NCBI RefSeq assembly: GCF_028583425.1 | Contig: NC_072801.1 | Location: 19,860,001 to 19,924,000, forward strand | Reading direction: 5' to 3' | DNA length: 64,000 nucleotides | Source: Eublepharis macularius | Lineage: Eukaryota > Chordata > Lepidosauria > Squamata > Eublepharidae | Part shown: positions 23,901 through 34,760 of the stretch, piece by piece | Position numbering within the stretch: the first letter of the stretch is position 1 | Layout: every line of letters begins with the position of its first letter | Notes under the pieces: model-generated | Told to the model about the DNA's origin: nothing | Seen by the model: the letters and a program-made list of their open reading frames with translations, nothing else | The model's database searches: none | Position numbers and translations under genes: made by a program

Positions 23901-24215
23901 CTTTTGATGCGGTAGCGCATCAAAAGCATCCTGGAACAAGACTGTGGCTTAGTGCCACAAGCCTCACCAAGGAAGCATCTGCTAGGGCGGGACAACTTAA
24001 CGCGGTTGTCAAAGCGCGTTTACAAAGAGCGGTTTACAAAATGTGTTGTTATCCTCACGACACTCACCCTGTGAGGTGGGTGGGGCTGAGAGAGCTCCAA
24101 GAAGCTGTGACTGACCCAAGGTCTCCCAGCTGGTTTCAAGCGGAGGAGTGGGGAATCAAACCTAGCTCTCCAGATTAGAGTCCTGCTGCTCTTAACCACT
24201 ACACCAAACGGGCTC
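23901..24215 (-). repeat. tRNA SINE carrying an 85-bp insertion
   Basis: The SINE of the 18360 type runs from 'aacaacatttgatgtatata' through 'gggacaacttaacgcgg' to 'ccactacaccaaacgggctc'. Between its 3' end and body lies an unrelated 85-bp piece (23901-23985) starting with an 11-bp-arm hairpin. The complement of this piece appears at about 24495-24565. Confidence 0.7.
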
Positions 24216-24494
24216 CTTCCCCTCCGGGTTGGACTTGTCCTAATTGCCTTGATCCCCAGTGCTTTGGTCACCCTTTGTACATGTGGATTGTGCCACCTTC
24301 ACCGACTCCTATGTTCCAGAGACTCGGTGCTGGCTATGCTTACCATGCTGGGCTTGCACGTGCCGAATCCACCCCTTTGCAGACCTGGGAACAATCTTCA
24401 GGTTTTGTTATTGCATGAACAGCTGCCCTTCCTGTATGTGTCTCATTTCCACAGCTGACGCATCATTGCTCCGACCTTGACTTAGCAAAACAAT

Positions 24495-24575
24495 CAGCAG
24501 ACGCTTCCTTGGTGAGGCTTGCGGCACTAGGCCACAGTCTCGTTCCAAGATTCTTCTGATGCGCCACCGGTCCCT
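24495..24575 (-). repeat. Inverted partner of the 23901-23985 segment
   Basis: 'gacgcttccttggtgaggct' and 'gccacagtctcgttccaaga' are the complement of 23901-23985 with scattered changes. The family is unknown to me; a minus-strand open frame of 97 codons covers it but has no recognisable domain. Confidence 0.6.
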
Positions 24576-25139
24576 CCGCCTCCTGCAATTAAGCGGCATC
24601 TGCCGCCGCAAACCTTCTATTCCCTGGAAACTGTCTTTTAAACAGCGACAGCTTAACAGATATTTTGCCAGACGCGGGGTATTGACCAAGACTAAGTACA
24701 TTTAATGCACAATCCTTCCTGCTACCTATATGGGGTTTTGTAAGCAATTTTTATCATGTTTTTTCCCCCCATTGGTAGACAATAGTTCTAGGCTTTAAGC
24801 AATGTCCGTCTCCCGAAATCTCTCAAAACCAGCAGTGTGACTTTTTACAAGCTAACAATCTGTACTTGATGTGTAATAAATGCAAGGTGCCAGGGGTTAA
24901 TGGAGTTTAGCCCCATTGGCTGCAGCGCCAGGAATCAGCTTGGGGGCAGAAGAAGTCTTCGAACGTCAGCCTACTGTAATGGTTAGAGCGTTGCCAGTAT
25001 GGTGTTGTGCTTAGAGAATCAGATGAGGGTCTGGGAAGCTGAGACTCAAGGTCATTTGCTTGAGCCTATGTGTCTGGTCCAAGGTTATCCAATCAGAATT
25101 CATGTCTCCCCAGCCCTTGTCTGGCGTGCCTTGAAAACC

Positions 25140-25376
25140 AAATTAAGTATTTATTTATGAACTTCATTTATACCCACCCTTTTCTCCCCACAGGGGAACC
25201 AAATCGTTCAAATCCATCGTTCTCTCCTCCATTTGATCCTCAAAACAACCCCATGAAATAGGTTAGGCTGAGAGCTTTGGACTGGCCTACCATCTCCATT
25301 CAGCTTCCATGGCAGAGTGAGGTTTCGAACCCGGGTCATCCAGATCTGATACTCTAGCCACTACTCCACACTGGTC
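25140..25376 (-). repeat. CORE-like tRNA SINE with long 3' part
   Basis: 'catttatacccacccttttc' 3' end, 'cctcaaaacaaccccatgaa', 'gaggtttcgaacccgggtca' (antisense B box) and 'cactactccacactggtc'. Confidence 0.75.
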
Positions 25377-25677
25377 ACTATTATGTTACAGCATATTTAA
25401 AACTAGCCAGACCACCCCACATACACCTTTGCAAAATGCTATGACACACGCAAAAAGAAAGTTGCAAGAATCAAAACCATTAATCTAACAACTGATCTCT
25501 GTCCTTTGCATCAACTTTTCCTAGATCGTGAATAAAAGGTGTAAAAGGCTACAGATTTTTTAAAAGTTGCCCTTTGTACTTGATCCTCCTCCTTTAAATT
25601 GAAGAGGAAAATGGGCTACCTTTTCCTTTATGCAAACTCTCTGATTCTCAGTGTTGTTCTCAATAAGTGAACAGTCC

Positions 25678-25873
25678 AGTAGCACCTTTAAGACTAACCA
25701 ACTTTATTGTAGCATAAGCTTTTGAGAACCACAGCTCTCTTCATCAGATGCATCTGACGAGAGCGGTGGTTCTCGAAAGCTTATGCTACAATAAAGTTGC
25801 TTAGTCTTAAAGGTGCTACTGGACTCTTTACTATATTGTGACTACAGACTAACATGGCTAACTCCTCTGGATC
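25678..25873 (+). mobile_element. Palindromic retroelement, family A, copy 2 (196 bp)
   Basis: Flanked by an exact 13-bp duplication TGTTCTCAATAAG (25665-25677, 25874-25886). Core palindrome plus tail ending 'aactcctctggatc' as in copy 1. The right arm contains CTGACGA, a short GAG/CUC stem and GAAA, the spacing of a hammerhead core. Confidence 0.85.
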
Positions 25874-25930
25874 TGTTCTCAATAAGAAGCCATCACTATC
25901 TCACCTTGCGCATGAACTAATGAGCAACCT

Positions 25931-26100
25931 CAAGCTGCCTTATTCTGAAAAACAACTGGTCTGCCAAGGTTGGCATTGTCTACTCAGACTGGCAACAGTG
26001 TTCCTACTGCCTGGTCCTTTGAACTGGAGGTACTGAAAATTGAACACGGGACCTTCTGCAATGCAAAGCAGAGACTTTTCCTCTGAGCCGTAGCCCCTTC
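25931..26100 (-). repeat. Sauria SINE
   Basis: 'aagctgccttattctgaaaa', 'gcattgtctactcagactgg', 'gaaaattgaacacgggacct' and 'ctctgagccgtagccccttc'. Confidence 0.78.
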
Positions 26101-27539
26101 CTAAAAGTCCCCATTGGATTTAACCAAACCCCCAGAATCCTTGCCTTCAACCCTGTGCCAGCCTTGATCATTTAAATTGCAATCCTTTGCAGAATTAATG
26201 CCAGTAATGCCCATAGAAACCAATGGCTGTAGTCTGGTGTAAATCTGCACAGGATTGCACAGTTAGAAGGTTTTCAGGGGGATTAAAATACATGCGCTCA
26301 GGATACCTGAGCCTAAAAAGTCACTCTGTAAATAAATGTTTTCTCCTCCCCAACAGCACGGGCTGTTAGTGTCTCATCACACTACTGCAATGAAATCCTT
26401 GCATTTCTTTATACACTCAGCATACTGTACACGTACAGTCGTCTTGGATGGTAATGGAAACGTTGTCCTCAGATGACACCAGTGAAGCAAGACCGGGACA
26501 GAGGCATGCGGTGAAATCTCTGGTGTTTATAGCGGGGGTTCCTTCTGGTTTTATTGGATCAGATTGTCGGTGCCCTTGCTCCTAACTCAATGAGTTCAGC
26601 CTCTCTGTGGGGGACAAAAAAGGCACCTTGCCAATTTGTGCATGGAGCACAGCTTACGGTGCAAGGGTACATATTTGCTGTAGCAGCAGAGGACTGTTCT
26701 TTAAGCGGTTTTCCCACTCCTTGCATGAGATCACCCTCTTTTCAGGAAGATAGAAAAACGACAGGGAGTGCCTGGTATACCTCATTGCTTTCTATGAACT
26801 GCCTGCGCTCAAATTCTTAAGGTGGACTTGGGTCAAATGCATTAACAGCTTTTCATGGATTCTGTGTCTGTTTTCCCAAGAGGCAGACCCAAACTGTGCC
26901 TTGTTGGAACCAGAAGCTCCACAGGAGGCTAATTTCTAGCCATATCGAACCTGCGCATTGTGTACAATTTAGACTCCCCCTCCCTTTTTAACTTTTCCCT
27001 TTAATTCTTGGCAACAGATCCAAGATGAGAGAAAGAGGGGAGCCGAGAGCTTCAGACTTAATATAACAATGGCATAATTAACCGTTCCAGCATCCCGGTA
27101 TTTTTTCATGCTCCGTTCCAAAATGAGCAATTAGAGCTCCAATCACTAATAGAGTATCATTTGCGACATCAAAGCCTTTTGAGTGGAACGAGGAATTTCT
27201 ACGCTCAAGTATGCATCTCTCTAGTTGATTGCGGGGTGGGTGGGGGGATGGTGTTAGGGATAAGTGAGCATCTCTACTCTGCATGGAATTGTGTGTCAGT
27301 CATTAAAAATATTACTTTGCACTTTAAAGTGGTCTAATGGCCCACCCATAGCACCAGCCTCCACTTTTGCTTACCAAGATCAATTTACTACAGATTCCTC
27401 TGATAACAGATTGTTCTTTTAAAGCCACATGATTCTAGATATAGCTTTGTAGAAGAATGGTTTGGTTGCCCTTGATATAATGAGCTCCTCTATTGAGTCA
27501 CAAAACTGGTAGGGAACTGGATACAAAGGCCTCTGAGGA
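26101..27539. other. Intronic, no gene seen
   Basis: A small palindromic 'gcaatcctttgcagaattaa' to 'ctgcacaggattgc' element lies at about 26180-26262. Otherwise AT-rich and unassigned. Confidence 0.5.
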
Positions 27540-27712
27540 GTCCTGGCTTAGTGGTCAAGAACCTGCCCTGCGTGCAACATGTCCCAGGTTCAATTCCTGG
27601 CTGCCCCTGAGCAGGTGCTAGGAAGGACCTTTCTTTATTGAAAAGCCACTGGCCCATCAGAGTAGAGAATACAGAGCTATCTGGGAATCAATGGTATAGT
27701 TCTGAACGATGT
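27540..27712 (+). repeat. Sauria SINE, diverged
   Basis: 'ctggcttagtggtcaagaac', 'ccaggttcaattcctggctg' (clear B box) and 'atcaatggtatagttctga'. Confidence 0.65.
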
Positions 27713-27902
27713 AACTTCAGATGAGCTTTAGATGGTGGTGAATTAGCTGGTGTGGTCCATGAAAGCCTAATTAGCAAAGCTTTTCCTTCTTTCACTTTTC
27801 TTTTTTTTCCTAGCAAGGTCATCCAGCTATAATCTCTCTCTTCTAAGTGCTCTAGGCTTCTGGCTGATCTACACATTCCCCATCCCCCACCCCAAAAAAG
27901 AA

Positions 27903-28113
27903 GAACATGCTGTCGAGTCACAGCTGACTCATGGCCATCCCATCCACAAGTGTTCAAGGGAATAGAAGGGCAGAGGTGGTTCGCCATTGCCTTCCTCCAT
28001 GTAGCAACTCAAGTCTTCCTTGGTAGTCGACCATCCAAGTATTGACCGTGGTTGACCCTTCTTAGCTCCCAAGCTCTGAAGAGCTTGGACTAATCTAGGC
28101 TAATTGAGTTGCT
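27903..28113 (-). repeat. SINE with a 5S-rRNA-like head
   Basis: The 3' part reads 'tgctgtcgagtcacagctga' and 'ggttcgccattgccttcctc'. The 5' part (minus) resembles the complement of 5S rRNA: 'ccatccaagtattgacc' and 'ttgacccttcttagctccca' against the CATCCAAGTACTAACC and GACCCTGCTTAGCTTCC pattern. Too diverged to be a 5S gene. Confidence 0.55.
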
Positions 28114-31100
28114 CCCCCTACTCAAGTGTACAGATTTTTCCTGAACTGTTAGGTTGGGAAATTGCATATTTGAAACCAGCATTTCAGCATTATCCCTGCT
28201 TTGCTAGCCTTCTATAGGCAGGGAGTTTTTGATGTGCCAGTGTTTAGTCATGCATTCCGGCCTGATGGTTTCTGAAATGCTACAGTTCCAGAGTGCAAGG
28301 CCACACCGTTTTTCTAGAGGCAGATGTGAGTTTTTAGTTTGATGCTTGAGTGCCATTTTATTTAAAAATGTCAGTTATCGTTGACTTTGGTTCACCCTCA
28401 CTTTAGTTGCTGCTGTTAATACTTCTTTTATTTTACACCGTTTTAACACAACTTGATGCCATATATGACACCACTGATGCCATTTTTACACAGTGGACCG
28501 CTAGCTGACTTCATTTTCACAGTGCAAGGGAAAGAGAAAGATGCCCCCCGCCAAAACTTTGCAGTTTGTTTTTAACAAAGGACAAAACAAATCTGAAATT
28601 CAGATATCCAAATTGGAACATACTATTTTTTTTTCAAATTCCTTGTGCCATAAAGTTGGGGAAGTAGATGAATGTTTCTTACAGACCAAGGGATAGCTGG
28701 GCAGGGACTTGATGGGAACTAGGATGGCATTTCAGAAGATCTGCCTTCCTTCAAAGATATTTTCTTAGGAGCAACCTCCCCTTTGCTCTGTGGATGTTAC
28801 TGCAATGGTTAGCTGAGTTGTGTTCCCACTGGAGGGAACACAAGGACCTGTGGAGAGGGGAAATCCTCCTTCCCTCCTACTCCAGCTCCTTAGATTTATA
28901 TTTTCATTGGCTTCAGTGAGATCAGAGCACATGAACAGAATCAGAGCACCATCTTGGGCATAACTATGCTCTTTCCTGGTAACAGAATATATCCAATTTC
29001 AGATGCAATTCCCTGAAAAGACTGTCCCATGAGATACTTCTGACAACGATCTTTTTGAACCATATGGGTCCCTCCTATAATGGGAATTTAAGATTTGAGG
29101 TCTGTGTGGAATTTAAGGCCTGTGTGGGCTTGGAAGAACTGGTTAGAGAATCCCTGGTTTGGCTATGAAGCTCACCAAGTGACCATGGGGGCAGGGGGCA
29201 TTCACTTTTCCCCTAGCTAATCGCACAGGATTGTTGTGTATGTGTGTGTGTGTGTGTGAATTGAACCACCTTATCCTTGCATACTCCTATGATCTCTTTG
29301 GCAGAGGAGAGCTAGTTGATAAATGTGAGGAGTTAATGAGGAAATAGTCTGAAGCAGGACACACATGTCAACCCATTTAACAAGGAGGGAACACAAGGAC
29401 CTGTGGGAGAGGGGAAATCCACCCCCCCCCCGGGGTCCCTTCTTCCTTTCCTCCTGCTCTAGATAAAGTTGTTCTAGGTTGCCTAGGTAACCCAAAATGG
29501 CAACTGAGATCTGTCTTCAAACTTCTTTTGATTTTATATGATCCCACTTCTCTTTTTTCCTTTTTTTTAAAAAGGGGGGGGGGAATTACCCCAGGTTTGC
29601 AGAAACATATCCCTTATCCCCGATTGCCCCCACTGCAAATAGAAAGCAGGTAAAAAGAAGCAGCATGCAGGCTAAAAATCTTTCATTGCAAATCTCTGGA
29701 GTCTTGCAGCATTGCATTTTAAAGAACCACAGCCTTGGTGCTCAATATTCCTTATTTTGCTAACGCTGTCAAAAGCCAGAACGTTGCCTGTCCAATTCCT
29801 GTTGGAAGTTGGCAAATGACATGGTCATTAAGTGGAACCTGTAACACTGGGCAATCCGATCCTACTGGCATCAACAGGTGCTTTGTTTTTTACTTCTGTG
29901 GGTGATGGCTTTTTGCTATTGTTTTTCAAATGGCGCAAACCTTTCTTTAAGGTCATGTGTGTACAATATCAGCAAAGAGAGAAAATTGCTTTCTGGCACT
30001 CCTTTGAAGTTTTGAAGGTAAATCAAGGTTGGAAATGAACCTGGATGAAAGGTTTTGTTGAGATCTCTTTTCAGCCCTGAAAATCAATGGGATGGGTCAG
30101 AAGGGTCTCTGATCCACTAATGAAGAAGTCTTGATCTGATGCACGGTCCCTTTTTTGCACAAGAGGAAGGCTCTGCCATTAGTAGAACAGAACCTTGGGA
30201 TCCAACCCCCTTTTGGAACGGTTTATGGTGACAATTGACAAATAGATCAACCTCGATACCATAAGTAAATACTGGCATTTAAAAAAAATATATTAGGTTT
30301 GCGTACATATGAAAACCAGAGGGAGAATATTTCAGTCTCCCCAGATGGTCTGTTGCTGACTTGAAAAAGTCACTATTCTTCAACGAAAGAGAGGTTTCAG
30401 CGTGAAACTGCTGCATTAGAATTTGTCAAGAAGCTTAATACTATCACATTAAGCCTTAATAAAGAAAATGAATCCTTATTATGCTGCTAGTATTAAATTA
30501 GCTTAGGATCTCTAGTGAGGTTGTGTTATCAGCTACTGGTGCTCCTTTCAAAGCTTCCTATGCTTATCTTGTATGCACTGAAAAGTCTCAGTCTAGGCTT
30601 TTTGCATTTTATCCTCCTGGTTAGATTTCCCCCTCTGTGCCCATGTCTGGATAATCGACCATTGGAGGAAACACTTCAAGCATTGAATGAGAGTTCTCCA
30701 CAAAAGCTTCTGCCACAAACCTGCAAGTTGTTGAAGAGGCAAAAGACTCTTTCCTGATTTGTCTCATCAAGGTTGATTTCGAAGACAGCAAATAGCTATG
30801 GGCTTATTAAAGAGACAGAAGCTCCAAGGGCATTATGTTGTTTCTTTTCAAAAACGTGTGTTAAAGATAACACTGGTTAACAGTAAACCTTTCGATACCA
30901 ACAATGTCAGGATCTGTTTAACAGTCTCACTCGGAAACAAATCCTGTGGACGAAGGGGGGCAGTCCTAAGCAGGTCTCCTTGGAAGTAAGCCCCACTACA
31001 GCTTATTCCCAGGATAGCATGCTTAGGTTTGCAGCCTTATGAAGGGATCGTTTTTTCTACCCAGATGTCTCAGGGATCAGGTCCTGCTTGAAAGACTGAT

Positions 31101-31941
31101 CCATCTAATTCTCACTCCTTCCCCAAGGAACTGAGGACTGCATGCATGGTTTTCACCTCCTCCTTTTTAGTCTCACAACAACCCTGTGAGGCAGGTTAGG
31201 CTGAGTGAAGTGACTCCTAAGCTAGACACTCTTCCTCCTAATCTCAGACATATTGAGGGAGGGCTGGGTGCCGTTGTTCTGTCGATTGCAAAATAAAGCA
31301 GCTCTGTTCAGCAGGGAAGGAAGGTGTTCTACAATCACCTATAGATGCACCCTGTTCTTTCATTTGAGGTCTTAGTGACTTCTGCCTTTCAAGACCTGGT
31401 TGCAATGCCCTGGGGGAGAGATTTGATCTCCAAGGCATTTGCTTTCATGCTTTCATAAAGGCTGCGCAGCTGATGAGGAAAGGGCAACCGTGCAGTCAAA
31501 GCCCAACAGTTGTTTTGTAGGTTTGCATATCTCTTGCTTCATCTGCAGTATTAACCAAGCTGTTCCGAGCCCTGTCTGCCAGAGCCGTTTACCTGTTAGC
31601 TGCTCCTCCAGCCAGTAAGCACGGTGCATCTGAACTGCGAGCTGTGAAGCTGGAGGCAGACTGTTCTTTCGAGCACAGTGCTGTGTCAGCACCACGGACA
31701 GTTCATTTGTTAAAAAGCATCCCAGGAAAACCTCCACGAGTGTGCAAAGGCCCGAGTTGGCCACTGATCGCTCAACAGCTGCTCCAGCTAGGATATACCT
31801 CTTTTTTTTCTTTTTCTTATCATGGCATGCTTTGGGAGACAGAGGAATGACTTAGCTAGAGAATTTAATCCAACTTTCTGAAGTTGGCGACCTCACCTAA
31901 CTGGCTTTCCCGGCACCAGCTCTCCATAGCATAAACCCAGT

Positions 31942-31994
<53 letters not shown>

Positions 31995-32154
31995 CACGTC
32001 TTCTTTGTGTGTGTGTAGGTTTCTAAGTCAGAAAATGTGACTTCCGAGAGGTAAGGGAAGTGGACTGAAGCCTTGAATAAAGTCCACAAGCCAAATCCCA
32101 TCAAGTTTGCTGCCTCCCCTCACCCCATCATAATCTAAATCTTTCTCTCTTTTG
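28114..32154. other. Intronic, no gene seen
   Basis: Contains a (TG)n run at 29232-29258, a 37-bp direct repeat pair (28831, 29384), a CORE-SINE scrap at about 31155-31215, and a (CT)n(AC)n run at 31944-31995. Open frames on both strands are short and featureless. Confidence 0.5.
31944..31995. repeat. (CT)n(AC)n compound microsatellite
   Basis: About 28 bp of CT followed by about 24 bp of AC; a short TG run follows at 32006-32016. Confidence 0.93.
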
Positions 32155-32300
32155 TGCCGTCATGTTCCAACTGACTGGGCTTTCAGGGCAAGTGAGAAGC
32201 AGAGGTTGTTTGCTGTTGTCTTCCTCTGCACAGTCTTCCTTGCAGACCCTGCTTAGCTTCGGAGATCTGACGAGATCGGGCTATACCATGCTGCCTTCCC
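32155..32300 (-). repeat. SINE with a clear 5S-rRNA-like head
   Basis: On the minus strand the 5' part reads 'tagcccgatctcgtcagatc' then 'tccgaagctaagcagggtct', close to bases 25-65 of vertebrate 5S rRNA. The 3' part 'ttcagggcaagtgagaagca' and 'gttgtcttcctctgcac' matches the 27903 copy. Confidence 0.62.
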
Positions 32301-32339
32301 CTCCAAACTAAATCCTAATAATTGAAAAGGCAAAGCAGA

Positions 32340-32518
32340 GGAGGAGCTGCTGCTCTGTGGCTGAATGCATGCTTTGCTTTCCAAAGGTCCTACTTTCAGT
32401 CACTGGCATCTCCAGCTTGATCTCAAGTGGGACCTCTAGAAAGAGAATGGTGGCTGGCCAGAGTTGTCAGAGCTGAGCTATATAGACCAGTGGCCTGACT
32501 GTAGCTAAGGCAGCTTAA
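32340..32518 (+). repeat. Sauria SINE
   Basis: 'gctctgtggctgaatgcatg', 'actttcagtcactggcatct', 'atatagaccagtggcctgac' and 'aaggcagctta'. Confidence 0.7.
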
Positions 32519-32533
32519 CATGCGACTCTCCAG

Positions 32534-32860
32534 GAGAGCGCTAGAACATAGGCTTTGCTAGCAGAAGGTCCCAAGTCCCATCTCTGCCTTCTCCTGTTAA
32601 GAGGTTGGGCAGCAGGTTTTGGACAAAGACCTGCCACAGACCTTGGAGAGCCACTGCCAACCAGAAGCAGCGACAGTGGACCCGGGGTCTACCTTGGTGT
32701 AAGACAGCTTCATATGTTGAGAAGGTCAATTCCTGGCAGTTAAAAGATCCCCATCAGCAGGTGTAGATGGCAAAGCTTGGACAGTCATCACAGAGGGCTG
32801 AGCCTAATGGACCAAGCCTTGGGACTTGGGATAAGGCAGCCCCACATGTTCCGAAGCTGA
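32534..32860 (+). repeat. Sauria SINE followed by a second partial copy
   Basis: First copy to about 32725: 'gaaggtcccaagtcccatct', 'ccttggagagccactgccaa' and 'aagacagcttcatatgttga'. A second piece to 32860 has 'cctaatggaccaagccttgg' and 'ggataaggcagccccacatg'. It lies just inside the intron, about 300 bp from the exon 1 donor. Confidence 0.65.
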
Positions 32861-33029
32861 GATAGGGAAGGAGCCCCCTGCCACCCCAACCTCCCCCATC
32901 CTGCTGTTCAAAGACCAGCTCCTTTCAGGGGAGCCTCGTACCATGCTTCCCTCCTCTGTCCAGTCCCACAGAGCATCCGGAAAGAGGAGTAAGTTGGGAG
33001 TTAAATCCATTTGGGGACTGACTTAAGAA

Positions 33030-33570
33030 AGCGACCCGTCCTACAGGCTGGGCGGTCTCCCCCTTGCCCCGGGCATCCTCTGGCCGCTGGAGCCTCGCAC
33101 CCCCTCGCGCCGAGCCCACCACGGAGCTCCTCCGCCGGAAAGCAGCGGGGAGGCGGGCGCGCCCCTTACCTGGGAGCCCCAGGCAGAGCAGCAGGCTGTA
33201 GTAGACCACGGGCAGGAACCCTAAGCCGCAGCCGGGCAGGGAGCTGTTGCGGATGTGGATGTAGTCGTGCTCCATGGACGCCGGCTTCGGAGGGGCCGGG
33301 GAGGGCAGAGGCAGCGCCCGCCTGGATGCCGGCTCCGCAGTCACCCTCGGCCGCCGGAGCGCAGGACTCGCCGGCCCGGCCCCGCCGCTGCCTGGCGGAG
33401 GAGGAGGAGGCGGCGGCGGCACATGGCCGCGGACCTATGAGCGGCGAGGAGGGCTCGGCCAGCCGCGGCGCGCCAAGGGTTAACCCGCTCCCCGGCTCCC
33501 CTTCGAAGGCGCGCCCTCGCCCGGGCGCTCCGCCGGGTCCTAAAGGGACCTGCGCCGTTCGGCCTCCCGC
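33030..33570 (-). promoter_or_regulatory. GPR139: CpG-rich promoter / 5' UTR region of GPR139
   Basis: The stretch around the start codon is strongly GC-rich with dense CpG, unlike the AT-rich surroundings, and covers exon 1, the 5' untranslated region and presumably the transcription start. No TATA box is obvious. Long plus- and minus-strand open frames here (proline-, arginine- and glycine-rich) are by-products of base composition. The extent is judged by eye; the exact start site cannot be read from sequence. Confidence 0.7.
33170..33275 (-). CDS. GPR139: GPR139, coding exon 1 (residues 1-35 plus one base of codon 36)
   Basis: This is the start of the GPR139 coding sequence. It encodes a short extracellular N-terminus with an N-glycosylation sequon at N10 (NSS, 10-12), then the first half of TM1 ([17 protein letters not shown]). 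The 5' splice site reads G|GTAAGG on the minus strand at 33170/33169. Exon 1 contributes 106 nt and exon 2 935 nt, together 347 codons including the stop, and the junction restores LGLP-ANIL without a break. The ATG at 33275 was chosen because MEH is the start of known GPR139 proteins; its -3 base is T, but +4 is G. The total of 346 residues is slightly shorter than the human protein (353), the difference lying in the N-terminus. No signal peptide is expected or seen. Confidence 0.94.
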
Positions 33571-33960
33571 TTTCCCCTGCAGCCTTCGCGTTGAAAATGC
33601 CTGTGACTTGCAGGGCTTTGGGCAGCCCCTGGACCCGCTTTCAGCCTCTTGCAGTTAGGAAGAAGCAGGTCCCCTTGAGCATGCGCAGAGTGCCCGTTCT
33701 TTACCAACCGAAAATACACGTGGCCAGGCCTGGGATTTTCAAGGAAGCGACTGGGTGAGGCTTGTCCCCTGACGCTTCTCATTTTGGAGTAAAAATATCA
33801 TCATCATCAACAACAACCAATTTGCCAAGAGTTCTTTTGATCATTTCTTTTATGGTTTAATTTTAATTCTTGTTTGTATTTTATGGTTTTGTCATATCTT
33901 TAATTTAAAAAAATTGTCATCATCATCAACAACAACAACAACAACATTTGATTTATAATA

Positions 33961-34411
33961 ATAATATGTTTATTGTTTTTCCGGCCGAAGCCATAAGCCA
34001 TACAAACACCAACAAAATATGAACTGTACACTTGAACATACCCAATTCACGTAGACATAACTCGTCATTATCACTTTAAACTATCTAAACTCATGGAAAT
34101 CTTGTTTCTTTATCACCGTGGCTAAAAAGGAAGCCACTATAGCAGAGGTTTGATTGTCAGGAAAGTTATCAGACAATAACACTGAGATTGCCCAAGGAAG
34201 GAAGGGAAGCTTTTCTTTTAACATAATAGGAATAATAAATCTCTTTCCTTACTCCACTTAGGGCAAAAAAATATTATATGATCCAAGGTCTCTAACTTTC
34301 CTTGTCCACAGTCACAAACTCGTTCAGAATAAGGGAGTCCAGAGAAATGACCAGAAAGCACTTTAGAGGGGAAGGAGTTAAGTCTAGCCAATGTGAAGGC
34401 TCTGCGTTGAC
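33961..34411 (-). mobile_element. Non-LTR retrotransposon 3' end
   Basis: Minus strand near 34235-34325 encodes CDCGQGKLETLDHIIFFCP, the Cys/His cluster common near the C-terminus of LINE reverse transcriptase ORFs. An AT-rich 3' end follows at 33961. Frames are broken. The same motif type occurs at 51070-51770. Confidence 0.5.
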
Positions 34412-34760
34412 ATTTGATTTATATACTGCCCTTCAGGACAATTTAACACCCACTCAGAGAGGTTTACAAAGTGTGTTGCTATTAGCTTCATGACAACAGC
34501 AGCAGCAATAATAACATTCAATTTACACACACACACACAACCCCCCCCCCCGTTTCAGGACAACTTAACACCCACTCAGAGCAGTATACAAAGTATGTTA
34601 TTATCCCCACAATAATCACTCTGTGAGGTGGGTGGGGCTGAGAGAACTCTGAGAGAGCTGTGACTGACCCAAGGTCACCCAGCTGGTGTCAAGCGAGGAG
34701 TGGGGGATCAAACCCGGCTCTCTAGATTAGAGTCCTGCTGCTCTTAACCACTACACCACT
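34412..34760 (-). repeat. tRNA SINE, with partial duplication of its 3' half
   Basis: The 18360-type SINE. The 3' segment 'caggacaatttaacacccac' occurs twice (34435, 34558), separated by AAT and CA repeats. The full head ends at 'accactacaccac'. Confidence 0.78.

Larger units (their letters stand above)
13880..33169 (-). other. GPR139: GPR139 intron 1, about 19.3 kb
   Basis: The single coding intron runs from GT at 33169-33168 to AG at 13881-13880 on the minus strand, phase 1. The acceptor is preceded by a CT-rich tract (seen as a GA-rich run at 13882-13911 on the plus strand). A one-intron coding structure fits the gene in other vertebrates. The intron carries many repeats, listed separately: an inverted SINE pair 95 bp from the acceptor, three hAT-type palindromes, CR1, Sauria SINEs and two copies of a palindromic retroelement. 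No other coding sequence is supported inside it. Confidence 0.93.

Noticed and set aside
24408-24701. 97-codon basic frame (minus) as a transposase piece
   Set aside because: Arg-rich but without recognisable catalytic or zinc-finger motifs; covers an inverted repeat.
32245-32300. 5S rRNA gene
   Set aside because: Only about 45 bases of 5S similarity, fused to a SINE tail.
33276-33422. N-terminal extension of GPR139 by 49 codons (proline-rich)
   Set aside because: The frame is open upstream, but the codon at its start is GTG, not ATG, and MEH at 33275 is the homologous start. It is CpG-rich 5' UTR.
33011-33658. 215-codon plus-strand frame over the GPR139 promoter
   Set aside because: Arg/Pro/Gly/Ala composition from a CpG island, no domain, antisense to exon 1.
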